The notes under the pieces were generated by a model. That model was given only the letters and a program-made list of their open reading frames with translations. It did not search any database and was not told the DNA's origin. Both the position numbers and the translations under genes were made by a program. Source: Neocallimastix lanati (nom. inval.) (taxonomy: Eukaryota; Neocallimastigomycota; Neocallimastigomycetes; Neocallimastigales; Neocallimastigaceae). From it: a stretch of DNA of 64,000 nucleotides. Position 1 is the first letter of the stretch, and each line of letters begins with the position of its first letter. Shown here one piece after another: positions 29,890 to 47,830 of this stretch. Location: positions 591,001 through 655,000 of the forward strand of contig JACVTC010000053.1 in NCBI GenBank assembly GCA_016946835.1, in the 5' to 3' direction.

Positions 29890-31192
29890 TTTAGTACTTC
29901 CAGTATATAGGACCTTTTTCTCATTATAATAATTCCACCTGAAGTAGATTTTCTATCAGACTTATTACCTGTGAAATCTGAAGTCCGTGCATACAATTAA
30001 CTTCCCCCTCCCTCTCATTCCATCATTTTTAATTTTATAATTTTTTGGTACTATTTATATATTTTAAAGTGTTTTTTTATTTTGTTCTAATCTGAAATTG
30101 TTGGTTTATGGTTCACTTTTTCCTTGGAAGCTTTATTTAGGGAGAAAAAAAAATTTCTATTCTTGTACCTTTTGATAGATAAATTAGAGATCGTAATCAG
30201 TACCCCCATTTGTTTTTTGATAGAAACCACTAGTAGCAAGATGAACTTCATATTTATAAATAAAATTATTACTATTCTTTTTAATAGCGAAGTAAAAACC
30301 CATTTAGTAGAAATGATATTTTTTTTTTTCACCTTGAGGAACTTTTTGAAACAAAAGTCATAATCTTATTTGAATATAAGTTATTTAATTCATTTTTAAT
30401 GACATTAACCTCTTAATTTTTATCGTTGAAACTAATTGCTTTATCATAGCTATTTGGAGAATAAGAATAAATAGATACCATCATATAGGTATCATCTGGA
30501 TCTTTGGTATAAATTATCAAGATTTATCGGATTATTAGCTGTACTAATTGAATTGTCAAAATTGGAAGTTTCCTAAATATTATTATTAGTTTGAGATGAG
30601 TATTAGAATTATGGACGTCATATGAAGAAATATCACACGAGTCATTGGAAATTCCGGTATCATTTTGAAACCTCACGAGAAGTATAATTATTAAATGTAT
30701 TATCATTTTGCATATTAAATGAATCCATTAAATTATTGGTAATTTTATTTAAGGATGTATTTGATTTTTTTTAGAAAAAAAATTGTATTTTTATTTTTAT
30801 TATTTAATAAAAAAAATTATTTTTTTTTTCTTTTTTATCAAAATTTTCATCATTTTTTTGAAAAATTTTTAACAGGAAGAAAATTTACAACACCAGGATC
30901 CATCTCACCTGTACCATAAAAAAAAACCATTCATGTAAACAACATCTGTTATTTCATTATTATGATGAGTAGAATCAATTGATTTATATGCTTATATTAT
31001 CAAAATCATGAAGATGTCTATATTATTATTTGGAATAACCTCCAATAAATTTTATATTATTCACTATATTTTTATTATTTTGTTTTCTCTAATGCAGTAG
31101 TGTTTTAGCATCTTCAAAATCAAAGTTTTCATCCTAATTATTGGCATTTATCAGAGTAATTCTTTACTTCTGGTGTATTCTAAAGTAGTCTT

Positions 31193-31224
<32 letters not shown>

Positions 31225-31689
31225 TTGAATTTACTAAATAGCTTAATGATTTTTTTTCTATTGTTTCTGGTTTTGCCTCCATTTGTTGTTATTATGCTGA
31301 ATTTTAATATTATTATCTCTTCTTTTTTTTTTAGATTAAAATGATATTCTTTCTTTTATGGAATACTCGTTCATATCACAGAGGTAGTAATAATTTTTAT
31401 TATCTTTCTTTATATCTATATTTATTTTTCTTAATGATATTTAAGTTAGAAAGCTTTTTGATTAAATTTGGAGTTTTTTCCTTTTTTCTCTTGGTAATGT
31501 AATCAATATTCATAAGATTCATCTTCATCTTCATCTTTTTCTTTAGAGTCATCCCAATTTTCAACATACGACCTTGCTAAGATAATTCTTTTATGAGTTT
31601 CCAAGTATATTTCATCTAGATTACTGTTCAAGTTGAATTGAAACAATATTTTTATAATCATCTGTAGGAATGTTACTTAGGAATTTTAA

Positions 31690-31730
<41 letters not shown>

Positions 31731-32385
31731 GTACCAAATTGAATTTCTTCCATTTTTATGAAGATTTTCTTTGCTTGGCTTAACATTCTAATTACTTCAT
31801 TTTTATTCTTCAAACTTCAGAGTCTTTTAAGCCAGTACTCCATATTAGCATTGTTAATACCATATTTTCTCTTGAAACATTTAGTAATACGAAAACTGTT
31901 AGTTAGACCACTAATCTTTTTTAAGAGTTTTTTTTTTTTTTTTTTTGTTAACATTTTAACTAATTATTAATATCAATTTGGCCTCAATTTTCCCAGCCTC
32001 TTTGATAGTTAGTCTTTTTAGTTCTATTATCCAATAACGGATTTAGAATATTATTGTTAACAGCCTATGGTGCCTTTTTGTTTACATCTGCAGGTACTGT
32101 ATTGTCGTCTCGAACAGGAGCAGATTCTTGACCTGAGATTGGAAGGTTTTAAACTGGTGATATTGTCCGTAATGGCTCTGTTGGCTGCTATATTACCGTT
32201 TGAAATGTAAATAAATAAAGAATTTATCATTTAAATGACCAATTAATATCAACTTTCAAAAAAATTCTTTAATAGCATAAGTTTTTGGAATGTTTGAAAT
32301 AAGAAATTTCCATTAGTTGAAGTTGGACTTTCCGTTGAAGATTTTGATCTTTACTGAAGTAGTTTCTTGAGACAAGTCGGTTTTT
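29890..32385 (-). mobile_element. Degraded Ty1/copia retrotransposon (gag to reverse transcriptase, minus strand)
   Basis: The stretch is clearly richer in G/C than its surroundings and coding-like on the minus strand, but broken by stops and frameshifts throughout. Near 32342-32304 the Gag-type motif IFNGKSNFN, then stop, WKF resembles the copia Gag (UBN2) start. Near 30315-30190 there are fragments of the copia reverse transcriptase: ISTKWVF, then in a shifted frame KYEVHLATSGFYQK and TDYDL, matching the conserved KWVF...KYKARLVARGF...DYD block. Between them are unidentified Asn- and Lys-rich fragments (for example LARSYVENWDDSKEKDEDED near 31600-31530). Protease and integrase are not recognisable; about half of a full element is missing. 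No long terminal repeats were found. An old, inactive copy. Confidence 0.65.
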
Positions 32386-32718
32386 TAAAAAATATTTTTG
32401 AATATTAAAATAGAATTAAATGAGACTCATAATCTTTTATTTATATTGTTTATTTATTTAATATAGCAATACAATTTAATATAATAATAAGTAACTATTA
32501 TGGTTAATAAGAAGAGAAGTAGATAGTACATTCAGATTGTTTTATATAGAATGTACATCGCATGAATACATTTGGTACATATATGCAATTTTCACAAAAT
32601 ATTTAAAATAATTGTTAACCATAAATTTGTACAATACAAAATAAATATACTAACTAATTTTATGTTATTTCTAATTATTACCTTTAATAAATAGATTGTA
32701 TAATAGTATTAAAATAAA

Positions 32719-33630
32719 TTATTATTTATTATTTATTATTTATTATTTATTATTTATTATTTATTATTTATTATTTATTATTTATTATTTATTATTTATT
32801 ATTTATTATTTATTATTTATTATTTATTATTTATTATTTATTATTTATTATTTATTATTTATTATTTATTATTTATTATTTATTATTTATTATTTATTAT
32901 TTATTATTTATTATTTATTATTTATTATTTATTATTTATTATTTATTATTTATTATTTATTATTTATTATTTATTATTTATTATTTATTATTTATTATTT
33001 ATTATTTATTATTTATTATTTATTATTTATTATTTATTATTTATTATTTATTATTTATTATTTATTATTTATTATTTATTATTTATTATTTATTATTTAT
33101 TATTTATTATTTATTATTTATTATTTATTATTTATTATTTATTATTTATTATTTATTATTTATTATTTATTATTTATTATTTATTATTTATTATTTATTA
33201 TTTATTATTTATTATTTATTATTTATTATTTATTATTTATTATTTATTATTTATTATTTATTATTTATTATTTATTATTTATTATTTATTATTTATTATT
33301 TATTATTTATTATTTATTATTTATTATTTATTATTTATTATTTATTATTTATTATTTATTATTTATTATTTATTATTTATTATTTATTATTTATTATTTA
33401 TTATTTATTATTTATTATTTATTATTTATTATTTATTATTTATTATTTATTATTTATTATTTATTATTTATTATTTATTATTTATTATTTATTATTTATT
33501 ATTTATTATTTATTATTTATTATTTATTATTTATTATTTATTATTATTTATTATTTATTATTTATTATTTATTATTTATTATTTATTATTTATTATTTAT
33601 TATTTATTATTTATTATTTATTATTTATTA
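32719..33630. repeat. Giant TTATTTA satellite, about 130 heptamer units
   Basis: About 910 bp of almost perfect tandem 7-bp units, with a single phase shift (an extra TTA) near 33541. Because 3 x 7 = 21, the array is an open 334-codon frame coding a 7-residue Tyr/Leu/Phe/Ile repeat; this is a by-product of the repeat, not a gene. It is followed by ATT repeats to about 33690. Confidence 0.97.
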
Positions 33631-34806
33631 TTATTATTATTATATATTATTATATTATTATATTATTATTATTATTATTATTATTATTACATGTTTTTGA
33701 ATAAATAAAGAGTAAATAATAAATAATAATAAAATAATAGATAAAAATAGAGTAATAATGAATAAAAATAGATTATAATATTAATAACAATAATAATGAT
33801 TAATAAACTAAACAAATTTAAATTAAAATTAATATCAATAATAATAAATTCAACAATAAAATAATGTAAAATAACAATTAAAACAATATTAGGCATTTTA
33901 CAATAAAAATACATTAATATTTAATAATAAATAATTAATTTGAATAAAATGGTTGTAATAATAATTAATAAAAATTATGATTGTTCTATTAACAGAAATA
34001 ATTAAAAGAATAGTTATAATTGTGTAATAATACTAATAATAATAATAAAAATAATTACAGATATTAATAAATAATATAATATAAAATAATGAATAATAAT
34101 CATAATCATAATAATTATATAAATAATTAGAATAATAATACAATTGGGAATTCATAATTTTAAATTTTTTCATAAATCCATAAAAAAAAAATTGATATAA
34201 TTTAAATAAAAAATAAACATACATCTTGACTGATTAACTATTTAATTATTGTATAAATATATATATATAGTTTTAAAGTTTCTAATCCACAATATTGAAA
34301 TATAAATATATTATTTTACTTTATTTTTTATAATCAAAATTATTAAAAGTAAATATTAAAAAAAAAAAAAAAGTTTTAACTTTATAATTTATCTTGAGAT
34401 AAACTCTCCATAAATATAATTAAAGTTTAAATAATATTTAAATTATAATAATGTTATATAAAGCTATGATAATAATAATAATAATAATAACAAATAAAAA
34501 AAAAAAATAAAAAAAAAAAGGAATTTCTGTTTTGGATAAAAATTCATAAAATTATTTAAGAAATCCGTATCTATAAAAAGTTTTGAATTATTTTTAAAAA
34601 TAGTCAAAATTTAAAAAATTGTATTAAGATTAACCAAAACTTTATTTTAATTCATTCATATATTTTAAATTTAAAGAATTAAAATATATTAAAATATATT
34701 GTATTTATTTTTATAAATTATTAAAATTAAAAAATAATAATAACAGTAATAATAATTCCTAATCTATTGATTTATTAATAAAAAAAAATTGAAGTAAAAA
34801 GGTTAA

Positions 34807-34879
<73 letters not shown>

Positions 34880-35436
34880 ATTATATATTATTATTATTAT
34901 TATTATTATTATAATCATTATTTTAATTATTAAATATTTGAAATCAATTGAAAAGATTCATTTATTCTATTAAGATTAAGTAAATATATTTTACTAATGA
35001 TCTATTATTAGATTGTTGACTTTTTTTTTTAGAAAGAAAAAAAGGTATTAATGATAAAAATATACATATTTTATATTTTAATTAATTTTAAGATATTTTA
35101 ATCTTTTTCATATACACTTCATTTATACACTTCATTTTAAATAAAAAAAAAAGATTATATATGAAAAATTAAAAAAAAAAAGGATGTTTTAAATTCTATA
35201 CATTAAAAAACTTTTTTAATATATATTTTTTAAATTCTTTAAATCACATTTTATTAGTATTTTTTTTATAGAAAAAAGATAATAATGAAAGAATGAAAGC
35301 ATTATATATTTAATGGATGACAAATGTCAAAAAAAACAAATAAAAAAAAAGTATATAATCAAATAAAGGTATCTTAAGTTGTAATATTTTATAATGATAA
35401 AGAAAATAATAAGTAATATTTTATAATGTTAAAGAA

Positions 35437-35469
<33 letters not shown>

Positions 35470-35889
35470 TATAATAATAATAGTTTTAAGGATACAAAAA
35501 AAATTTATTTTTGTTATCTACATTTTTAATATTTATTTTTTATCTTATGTATACATTCATTAATAATGTAAATTGTAAATGGTTAATGTACAATACTAAT
35601 AAATGCATATTGATAATGTACAAAAATGGGAAAATGAAAGAATTTTTAGTAGTAATACTAAATTTATAATAATAATAATATAAATAGATTTATTATTTAA
35701 TAATTTATAATAAAAATATAAATAGATTTATTGTTTAACAATTTTTTTTTATTAGTCATTCAATTTATTGTTATTTCGTAATATTAATAATTAATTTAAC
35801 ATACATTTTAAATAAATACATATTAATAAAATCCCAAAATAATTTTCATATGAAGGAATTAAACCATATTTAAAATTTTGTTTATATTT

Positions 35890-36206
35890 TTTAGTTTAAT
35901 TCTGTTATATTTTTTAGTTTAATTCTGTTATATTTTTTAGTTTAATTCTGTTATATTTTTTAGTTTAATTCTGTTTTATTTTTTTGTTTAATTCTGTTTT
36001 ATTTTTTAGTTTAATTCTGTTTTATTTTTTGGTTTAATTCTGTTTTAGTTTTGGCTTAATTCTGTTTTATTTTTTTGGTTTAATTCTGTTTTAGTTTTGG
36101 TTTAATTCTGCTTTATTTTTTGGTTTAATTCTGCTTTATTTTTTGGTTTAATTCTGTTTTAGTTTTGGTTTAATTCTGCTTTATTTTTTGGTTTAATTCT
36201 GTTTTA
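35890..36206. repeat. Minisatellite, 14 copies of a 23-24 bp unit
   Basis: Each unit contains gtttaattctgtt or a close variant followed by a T-rich spacer. The left units (ttatattttttag spacer) are nearly identical; the right units diversify (tttagttttgg, ctttattttttgg) with higher-order alternation. Embedded in gene-free DNA. Confidence 0.92.
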
Positions 36207-38493
36207 CTATTATTTATGAATCTTTCAAAAGTGTGTTGTATTATATTGTATATATTAATAGATACAATATGAATTTTAAATAAACATTTAAAAATTTTTA
36301 ATGTATATTCATACTCATTGGTTAATAATACAAAATAATTAGACAACAATATTGAATAATTATAAATTTTTATTATTATCCATAGTATCTAATTATATGG
36401 TTAATAGAAAAAAAAAAAATAGATTTTATATATATATATATAAATTTTTTAATGTTCATATTCATTAATACTTAGCAAGAAATTTTATAATATATATGGA
36501 AATTATTAAATATAATATACATATATATTATAAAATTTCTTTCTAAGTTAAATATTTAAAAATTCTCCTTTTTTTGATAATTACCTAACTTTATTGATAA
36601 TTATCAATAAAGTTTGGAGAATGAGAAAAAAAAACTCTCTAATAATTATAATATTAATAATAATAATTTAAAATAATATTAAAAATAATAATAGCAGTAA
36701 TGATGGTAATGGTAATAATGAATAATAATAAAATTTATAGTAATAATAATATTAATAATATTAATATATTTATAATATTACCAATAATAATAATAAATAA
36801 TAAATAAATAAATAATAAATAAATTAATAAATAATAGATAAATAAATAAATAGATGAATAAATAAATAGATGAATAAATAAAATAAAAAAAAAAAAAAAC
36901 ATTAATAATGTAAATAAAACCATTAATAATTATAATATTAATAATAATACTATATAAAAATTAAATAATTATTATTAATCCTTAATATTTTTTGAATTAT
37001 TAAAATTAAAATTCTATATTTACATGTAATAATAAATTTTTTAATTTCTTTATATATATATAAAGAAATTAAAATAAAATTAAATTAATATAAAAAATTT
37101 ATTTATGATGTTAATAAAATGATAGAGTATAAAAAAAAAAAAGTAAAACATGAATAAAATTATATAATTTTATTTTATACGGATTATAACTAAAAATTTT
37201 TTTTATATATTTTCAATTATGCGAATAGTTATTATGTTGCTAAAGTAAGTCATTACAGACATCCATGAATATGTGTATAAATGCATTGTTTTGAGTTGAT
37301 TGTACTGTTAATTTCACTTCTACACTATAATAAAGTTCATTATTTCTTTTTTTATTATTAATAAAAACTTTATTAATACATAATAATTAATAATTATAAT
37401 AATAATAATAATAATAATAATTAATAAATAAATAGATAATAATAACAGTAATAAATAAATAAATAAATAAATAAATAAATTATTAAATAAATTTTATATA
37501 TAAAAATATATATATGATGTTAAAAAAATAGAAAAAAGACTGCCTCTTCTCATTTCAATATCCTTTAAATTTTAATCATAACAACTATATAAATTTTATA
37601 AATTATTAAATTAATAAAAAAAAGAAATTTTTTATAGATTTTTTTTTCTTTCATCTTTTTTTTTTTTTTTTTATTGTATGCGTTAGTAATTATTTTACAA
37701 AGGTTAAGGATATTTAATAATTAGAAGTAATAATAATAAGTTATAAATAATAAATAAATGAATAAATGAATAAATAATAAATGAATAAATAAATAATAAA
37801 TGAATAAATAAATAATAATTGAATAATTAAATAATAAATGAATAATTAAATAATAAAGAATGAAGAGTAAAGAAATCATTAATAATTTATTAATAGTTAA
37901 ATTAATATAAATATTTTATTGATGTCTTATATATAATTATTAAAAGTATTATAAAATAAATAAATAAAATTAAAATGTATTAATACATTATTACATATAT
38001 TATAAAAAAAAAAATTATATATTTTTTTATTTATGCATTTATTTATTTAATCTTTTTAATAAGAATTAAAATTTTTATTTCATTTAAGATTTCAATATAA
38101 AACAAAACATAAAAATTGATTAAATATTTGATTAATGAATTAGTAATCCATTTAATTTATTTGTGTGACTCAAATATAGGCAATGCTAATTAGTAATATT
38201 AATTTTTTTTTTTTGTTTTTTTTTTCTTTATTTTTTTTTTTTTTGGAACCGCTAAAATGCGGTATTTTTTTTATTGATTAAATTATTATATATTTATTAA
38301 TTATTATTTATTATTAATTATTAATTATTAATTATTATTTGATTATTTATTATTTATTATTTATTATTTATTATTTATTATTTATGATATGAAAAAAAAA
38401 GTAAAGAACGTCCTTGGATTAGACCAAAAGATTAAAAAATGTACTTATTTGTATTAAATTAAATCATTAATACAAAATAAAAAAAAAAGTATT

Positions 38494-38497
38494 AAAA

Positions 38498-38567
<70 letters not shown>
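38494..38567. repeat. AAAT tetranucleotide repeat, about 18 units
   Basis: Perfect tandem AAATAAAT run. Confidence 0.95.
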
Positions 38568-38569
<2 letters not shown>

Positions 38570-38865
38570 AGGAAATATTAATTTCAGAATGCCACTTAAA
38601 GAATATTTATAAATATTAAGATTGCTACATTAAATAAAAGAATATTTGTAAATACTAAAATTATTTATTTAATGTATCTTTTTTTATTCAATTTTATGGA
38701 AATTTAAATTTATTTTATTTATCGATTATAGCTAAAAAAAAAAACACAAAAAGTTAACGATAATTCTATAATCATTATAACTAAGCTTTTAGATTATTCA
38801 AGATCCATCGCAGACGCTGACGACAGGTGACAACAAACAATTAATATAAATATTAATTTACAATT

Positions 38866-38980
38866 ATTCATATCATCGGGTTCCTACTATAAACAATCTT
38901 ATTTTTATAGAAAAAAAAAAACCATTCATTTCATCGGGTTCCTACTATATATAATATTATTTTTATAGAAAAAAAAACCA
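38866..38980. repeat. Two direct copies of a roughly 56-bp block
   Basis: Both copies contain atcgggttcctactata followed by a similar AT stretch and tttttatagaaaaaaaa. They overlap the downstream edge of the coding remnant at 38960-39540. Confidence 0.8.
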
Positions 38981-39540
38981 AATATAATATGAAAGTGATA
39001 CACAATTTTTTCTTGCGTACGCATAGGCCTCACTCATCTGGGAAAAGGTACCTATGGCAAACGGACATTTCAACTTCTCAAGCTTACTATTTGTTTTAAT
39101 TGCAATTGAACTTCTTTCTTTCTCCGTATTTCTTGTTAATTTAAACATTTTCATATATATTAAAATTGACAGGATCCGTCCACCTCGCGGTCATTAATAC
39201 AAAAAAAACTCTTTGCGACAACACACTCCTTCCTTCTTTAAAACCTAACTCATTATTATTTTCTAACCGTCCGTACGCTTCTTGCATATACAACTTTGCC
39301 AAATGCAAATGATATTCTAACAACAACTCAGTTATACAAGCATCATCGTGATATTTTCTTACAAATACCTCTCTAAGAAAATCATTAAATGTTGCTGTAC
39401 GCCAAACACTTCACTTTTATAACTATTCCACACGCCATATGATTTTCGTTGAATTTCACAGCTCTCTACCAAAGCTGCCTTTGTAACATTCTCCTTTTTT
39501 TAATAATCCATTATTTTCCATTTCATTCACAACGCTACCT
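38960..39540 (-). pseudogene. Broken coding remnant of unknown family
   Basis: Minus-strand coding-like DNA of distinctly higher G/C than its flanks. Open pieces include ALVESCEIQRKSYGVWNSYK (near 39480-39420), a shifted piece continuing into LLLEYHLHLAKLYMQEAYGR (near 39326-39267), and KLEKLKCPFAIGTFSQMSEA with AYARKNC (near 39080-39000). At least two frameshifts join the pieces. No convincing match is remembered; a transposon-encoded protein is possible but unproven. Confidence 0.55.
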
Positions 39541-42500
39541 ATTCAACAGAAAACCACACTAATATTAATCATATAGGTATAATAAATAGAAACAAGATCA
39601 ATATTGATTTCAATAACAAAATGATGTTAACAAAATAAAGAATATATAAAGATAATTAATTTATAATATATTATTAACTCGTTATTCATTATTAAAGATT
39701 TATAATATTTAATTATTTTTATTTTTGTTAAATTTAAAAATTTAATATAAATTTAGTAGTAATAAAAAAAAATAAATCTATCAATAACTATTAATAATAT
39801 AATTGTATTAATAAATATGGTGATAGTAATATTAATGAAAAAAAATTAGTAATGAAAATATCAATAATATTAATATTTTATCTATATTTTAAAGGTTTAT
39901 TTAAGCTATGTTCCGCTATGCGTTAAATAGTGACAGAAATAGAACAAGAAAAAAAAAAAAAAAAAAAAAGTAGATTGATTAAAACAAAGTTAGTCATCAA
40001 TAGTACTAAAAAATAATTGAACACGTTGCTCCCCAGTAAAATCCGCTAAAATTTATGTTGACTAATCTTGATTTGAACGAACACATATTAATTTATTAGT
40101 GATATATATAAATACTATTAATTAATAATATATAAATACTTATTAATGATATATAAATATAAATGAATAGTATTAATAATATATCAATACTATTAATGAA
40201 TAGTTTAATGATATATATAAATATAATTAATAATATATATTAATATAATTAGTTAAATAATATTTTTTTATTTTTTTTTTTTTATATATTTAATGAAAAT
40301 CATATAGAATATTAAATAAAATTATAGTGAAATATATTATAAACATATATAATTAATAAATTAAGTATAGATTAAAGTTAATTAGGTTCAAACTTTTCAA
40401 AAAAAAAAATTTTTTTTTTGAAATAAAAATTTAATATATGAATAATAGTAATATAATTTCAACAATATATAACATAATATATTATAATATATTGTATATG
40501 TACTAATGAAGGTTTACTTTTCATGTTTTAATAAAAATTTCATATATCCTAAATAGAATTAAAATTAAATTATTATTTAATAGAATTAAAACTTTATTAC
40601 TATTTATTATTGTATATATTAAATTTAATTTACTAATATTTAATATTAATTTAATTTACTTTTTTTTAGATTGATTTGTAAAATATGGTAATTTATTCTA
40701 TTTTAAATAATAGATTATATATAAATATTATATATTCCAATATATTTATTTATAACTTTTTAATTTATTTTTAAATATATTATTAGTATAAAATTTAATA
40801 TATTTTATAGAATAAAGTTACATAATTATGTTATTATGTTATATTTTAATATAAATCAATAATATAATTATACTGTTAATCTATTTAATAATAGATAAAT
40901 ATCCTTTTTTTTTTTATAGTGTACAATAGTGTATACATTATATATATAGCTATATTATATAATAATATACATTTATATATATAGCTATTTGGATTATATA
41001 AATTGTAAAGCCTAGTATTATATTATTTATAAGTATTTCAAAATAATAATGTATAATATATTATTGTATATTATGTTTTTTTTTATATATATAATATTTT
41101 AAATAGATTATTAAAATATTTTTCTTATTGAAGGAGGGAATGAATGAGAAAAAAAAAAAAGTTTTTTATTATTATTATAATCAATTATATTTAATTAAAT
41201 GAATAGATATTTATAAACTAAATAAATATATTAATAAATAAATAAATAGATAATTATTATATAAAATAAATAAAAAATATCCAATTAATGAAAAAATAAA
41301 TAAATAAATAAATAAATAAATTCTTTTTTATTATTAATTATAATTAATTTTTTTTATTAAAAAAAAGATATAACTTTAAATTATTTCTTTTAGTAATACT
41401 AATATTTTTATTTTATTTTATTTTAATATTTTGAAGATACTTTTATATTTTTTTTTTTTTTTTTTATTTTTTTAATTTCTTTTTTTTTATTTAAAAGTAA
41501 ATCAAAAAAATTAAAAAAAAAAGATTTTTATAAAATAAAATAATAAATTAAGTTGAGAGAAATAAAATAACTTGAATTAAAAAAAAAAAAAATAAAATAT
41601 CCAATTTATTTTTTTATTTTATATTATTATTTTTTTTTTAAATCTTAAAAATAATATTGTATATTACTTTATATAATTTGAATTATTTAATAAGTAGAAA
41701 AAAAATAATAAAATAAAATAACAAAATAGTTTTAAATTTTTATAAATAATTATTGAAAATACCTATTAATTATTTTTTAAGCAATATATCCTGTTTAGAA
41801 AAAGAAATTTATAGGGAAAAAGGACAAAAGTGTTTGAAGTGCAAAGCAAGATAAAGGGTTAATAATCTAAAATTTTATAATTTTTATTTTTTAAAATTTT
41901 TCTTATAAGAAAGATATAAAAAGTTAATTTATATATATGGATAAAAAGAATAATAGTAATAATAATAAAGGTCCAGAGTAAAACTTGATGAATTAGATTT
42001 TATGTGAAATGATATGGAAATTATTTTATTATAAATAATTATCGAAAAACATTTCAATATAGAGCAATAAACATATATATATATAAACTATAAATATTAA
42101 TAAAATATTTATTTAAGAAACCTACAATAAAAAATAAAGATAATTTTAATTCTTAAAAAATATCGAAAAAAAATCATTTATTTATTTATTGGTATATTTA
42201 TTTCATATTTTATGTTATTTTTTTTTTATTTTTTTTTTTAATTTTTTTTTTTTTTTTTTTATGAAAGCAAATTTTATATATTAATAGTATAAATATTAAT
42301 CATGTTTTAAAAAAAAATATTATAAATTTATATACATGTTAAATTTTTATAGATTAAAAAGAAAGGTTTTTTTTTTTTTTACACTTGAAAAAAACGGATG
42401 AAGAAAGAAAATTAAACCTTTTTTTTTTTAATCATAAACACAATAATAAAACAATATCATATAAATAAATTATTAGACTTTTTAATAAGAAAGAAGAAAA

Positions 42501-42837
42501 AATATTAAAATTATATAACAATCATATTACCAATTTTAATATTTTAAAACTCTTTACGCTATTATATTTATACTATCAATATTCAAATTTAATATTCATA
42601 TTAAGTGCATATTTAATAATCAATTTTCTTTATAATAAATATAAAGTAACTATACATATATTATTTAAATCTGTATTTATAAATAGATTTCAGTTAAACT
42701 ATAATTTCTTTTATAAATATTATAATCTTAAATTCTAATAATATTATTTAAATCTGTAAAAATAAAAGTTTTTTTTATTTTTTTTTTGAAGACAACTACT
42801 ATAGATTTAATAATATAATTTAAATACCAAAAAGAAA
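39541..42837. other. AT-rich intergenic region upstream of the polo kinase
   Basis: 3.3 kb with no supported gene. A slightly G/C-richer island near 39900-40085 shares ccgctaaaat with the inverted repeat at 38257 and may be more of the same decayed element. The last few hundred bases should contain the kinase promoter; no specific element can be named. Confidence 0.6.
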
Positions 42838-46482
<3,645 letters not shown>

Positions 46483-47351
46483 ATTTAATAAATAGGAAAA
46501 AAACGATAAAAAAAAAGGAGAAAAAAAACACAGAAAAAAAAAAAAAGAGAAAAATAAAAAAAAAAAAAAAAGAAAATAAGAGAAAAAAATACATATATTT
46601 TTTTAATCTTTTTTTTCTTTCTTCCATCAATTTTAAATTAATCTTAAAAAAAAAAAAAAAAAATTATCTTTTTTTATTTTTTTTTTTTTTTTTTTTTAAT
46701 TTTTTTTCTCATTATTTTTTTTTTAAATCCAACCAATTAATCTATTATATAATACCATTTTAATATATATCAGCATAATTTGAAGAATGAACATATATAT
46801 TTTCTTTAATTAATAAAAATTTCATAATCTAAATAAATAAACAAATAAATTATATATATAAAAAAAAATAAATAAAAAATATATATATATATTAATTATA
46901 ATAAAATTTATTCATCAATAAATAAAAAACAAAACCAAAAAAAAAAAAAAAAAAAAAGAATATAAAAATAAAAATAAAAGAATAGTAATAAAGAATGAAA
47001 GAAAAAAAATATTTTTTTTATTATCAATTTAGTTACATATATATATATTTTTTAAAATATAACTAAAAAAAAAAAAAAAAAATAAAAAAAAAAATAAAAT
47101 AAAATATAATAAAAGCAACAATAATAAATTCGAAATATATAAAAACAATTTTTTTTTTTTTTTTTTGAAAATAAATAAAAATATAATAACATTTTTTTTT
47201 TTTTTAAATAAATAAAAAAATAAAAAGTTAATTTATATATATAAAAATATAAAAATTTAAAAAATTTTAAACTTTTTTTTTTAGCTTTTTTAGCAACAAA
47301 TAAATAAATTAAAATTTTTTCAATAATAAATAATAATAAACACAAGAAATT

Positions 47352-47404
<53 letters not shown>

Positions 47405-47639
47405 AGATCTAAATGTATCTTTTTTTTTTTTTTTTTTTAATTTTTTTTTTTATATAAAAACAAAATATATATCTTTATTATTTTTTTTTTTGAACCATTT
47501 AATTTCAAATCTTTTATAATTTTAATAGAAAAAATTTATACAATAAAATTAAATATATATATATATCTATATATAAAAAAGAAAAACATTTAGAAAAAGC
47601 TTTTTTTTTTTTTTTTTATTAATAAAAAATAAAACAAAA

Positions 47640-47830
47640 AATAAAATAAAAATTAGATAAAATCCAATAAAATGCAATAAAATAAAAATAAAAATTAGAT
47701 AAAATTCAATAAAATGCAATAAAATAAAAATAAAAATTAGATAAAATTCAATAAAATACAATAAAATAAAATAAAATTAGATAAAATTCAATAAAATGCA
47801 ATAAAATAAAAATTAGATAAATTTAATAAA
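47640..47830. repeat. Minisatellite of roughly 42-bp units, 4-5 copies
   Basis: Units built on attagataaaattcaataa, then aatgcaataaaataaaa. Copies differ by single bases (tcc/ttc, tgc/tac), the last one shortened. Confidence 0.9.

Larger units (their letters stand above)
33691..38955. other. AT-rich, repeat-rich region without genes
   Basis: 5.2 kb with no supported gene. Besides the separately listed repeats it holds an ATT microsatellite (34808-34913), AAAT-type repeats (36783-36880), an ATGAATAAATAA-like array (37755-37860) and a short TTATTTA array (about 38344-38385). A small inverted repeat, aaccgctaaaatgcggta, lies near 38257-38274. Confidence 0.65.

Noticed and set aside
32696-33700. 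334-codon ORF with a perfect 7-residue repeat
   Set aside because: It is only the heptamer satellite read in frame; composition and the phase-shift point show no coding constraint.
38240-38285. Hairpin aaccgc...gcggta followed by T run, as a terminator
   Set aside because: Rho-independent terminators are bacterial; this is a fungal nuclear sequence. Kept only as a possible element end.
47052-47761. Minus-strand Phe/Leu/Ile-rich ORFs resembling membrane proteins
   Set aside because: They arise from poly-A/T and the 42-bp minisatellite; no conserved motif.
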